DNA of 5,149 bases from NCBI GenBank assembly GCA_022843505.1, contig JALHNN010000234.1:1-5149 (forward strand), in the 5' to 3' direction. The stretch's first letter is position 1; each line of letters starts with the position of its first letter. The notes under the pieces were generated by a model that was not told the DNA's origin, did no database searches, and saw nothing but the letters and a program-made list of their open reading frames with translations. Position numbers and translations under genes: made by a program. Shown piece after piece: positions 5,048 through 5,149 of the stretch. Source of the stretch: Sulfuritalea sp. GTDB taxonomy: Bacteria > Pseudomonadota > Gammaproteobacteria > Burkholderiales > Rhodocyclaceae.

Positions 5048-5149
5048 TCACGGCGCCGAGATTCCCAGGAACACGGCGAACCATTCGTTCTCGTCGGTCC
5101 AGTGGCGCAGGCGTGTGAATCCGGCCTGCTGCAACAGCGCGGCGAAATC
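5048..5149 (-). CDS. egtD: C-terminus of EgtD-like histidine N-alpha-methyltransferase (partial, 33 aa)
   Basis: On the minus strand an open frame enters from the window edge at 5149 and stops with TGA at 5050-5048, encoding 33 residues. The sequence starts Asp-Phe-Ala-Ala-Leu-Leu, continues Ala-Gly-Phe-Thr-Arg-Leu, then His-Trp-Thr-Asp-Glu-Asn-Glu-Trp-Phe-Ala-Val-Phe-Leu, and ends Ser-Ala-Pro. A helix, then Ala-Gly-Phe, then Trp-Thr-Asp and an aromatic-rich last strand (Trp-Phe-x-Val) is how SAM-dependent methyltransferases of the EgtD family end. EgtD trimethylates the alpha-amino group of histidine to hercynine, the co-substrate of SenA and EgtB. The gene converges on senA with a 53-base gap. 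The frame is short, so identification leans on context: another class I methyltransferase is possible, but an EgtD beside an EgtB-like gene is the usual arrangement. The active-site regions are outside the window. Confidence 0.72.
   Translation of the reverse strand, partial: DFAALLQQAGFTRLRHWTDENEWFAVFLGISAP

Noticed and set aside
5023..5059. TCGGCGC and GCGCCGA arms flanking the egtD stop region, considered as a second terminator.
   Set aside because: The seven-base arms are 23 bases apart and partly inside the egtD codons; weaker than the nearby stem at 4996-5016.
3822..5084. A 420-codon minus-strand open frame antisense to senA and reaching into the egtD tail.
   Set aside because: It has no recognisable domain, overlaps two genes with clear family motifs, and is explained by GC-rich codon bias.

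Overview
The window is GC-rich (about two thirds G+C by eye), gene-dense and shows strong third-position G/C bias. All its proteins look cytoplasmic. The family combination (a pyridine-nucleotide oxidoreductase fused to SelD, a SenB-type glycosyltransferase, an EgtB-like SenA enzyme and an EgtD tail) and the small 93-residue protein fit a proteobacterium, most likely a betaproteobacterium of the Burkholderiales/Rhodocyclales kind. That placement is inference from gene content, not from a marker gene.

Layout: (1) bases 1-64 hold the Ala/Pro-rich C-terminal tail of a + strand gene, followed by a strong two-tier hairpin (102-145) that looks like its terminator. (2) 219-500 (+) encodes a small helical, charged protein of unknown function. 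(3) 2828-543 (-) encodes a 761-residue fusion of an FAD/NAD(P)H-dependent oxidoreductase with selenide, water dikinase (selenophosphate synthetase). (4) 3811-2828 (-) encodes a SenB-type glycosyltransferase. Its stop codon overlaps the start of the fusion gene (TGATG), so the two form a tight operon. (5) 3828-4994 (+), divergent from senB, encodes an EgtB-like non-haem iron enzyme of the SenA type. (6) 5149-5048 (-) is the last 33 codons of a gene whose product ends like EgtD, the histidine N-alpha-trimethyltransferase. It converges on senA.

Together these genes make a coherent pathway for the selenium analogue of ergothioneine, selenoneine. SelD/SenC makes selenophosphate from selenide and ATP. 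SenB transfers the selenium to a UDP-sugar to give a selenosugar. EgtD makes hercynine from histidine. SenA joins hercynine and the selenosugar through a C-Se bond on the way to selenoneine. The senABC pathway was described in 2022 (Variovorax paradoxus), so the chemistry is not wholly new. The points that deserve attention here are the oxidoreductase fused to the selenophosphate synthetase, the EgtD gene packed alongside, and the divergent senA/senB starts that share or nearly share one CCATGG palindrome.

No tRNA, rRNA, CRISPR array, insertion sequence or phage gene is visible. No stretch longer than 300 bases lacks a gene; the longest gap (65-218) holds the hairpin and the ribosome-binding region of the small gene.
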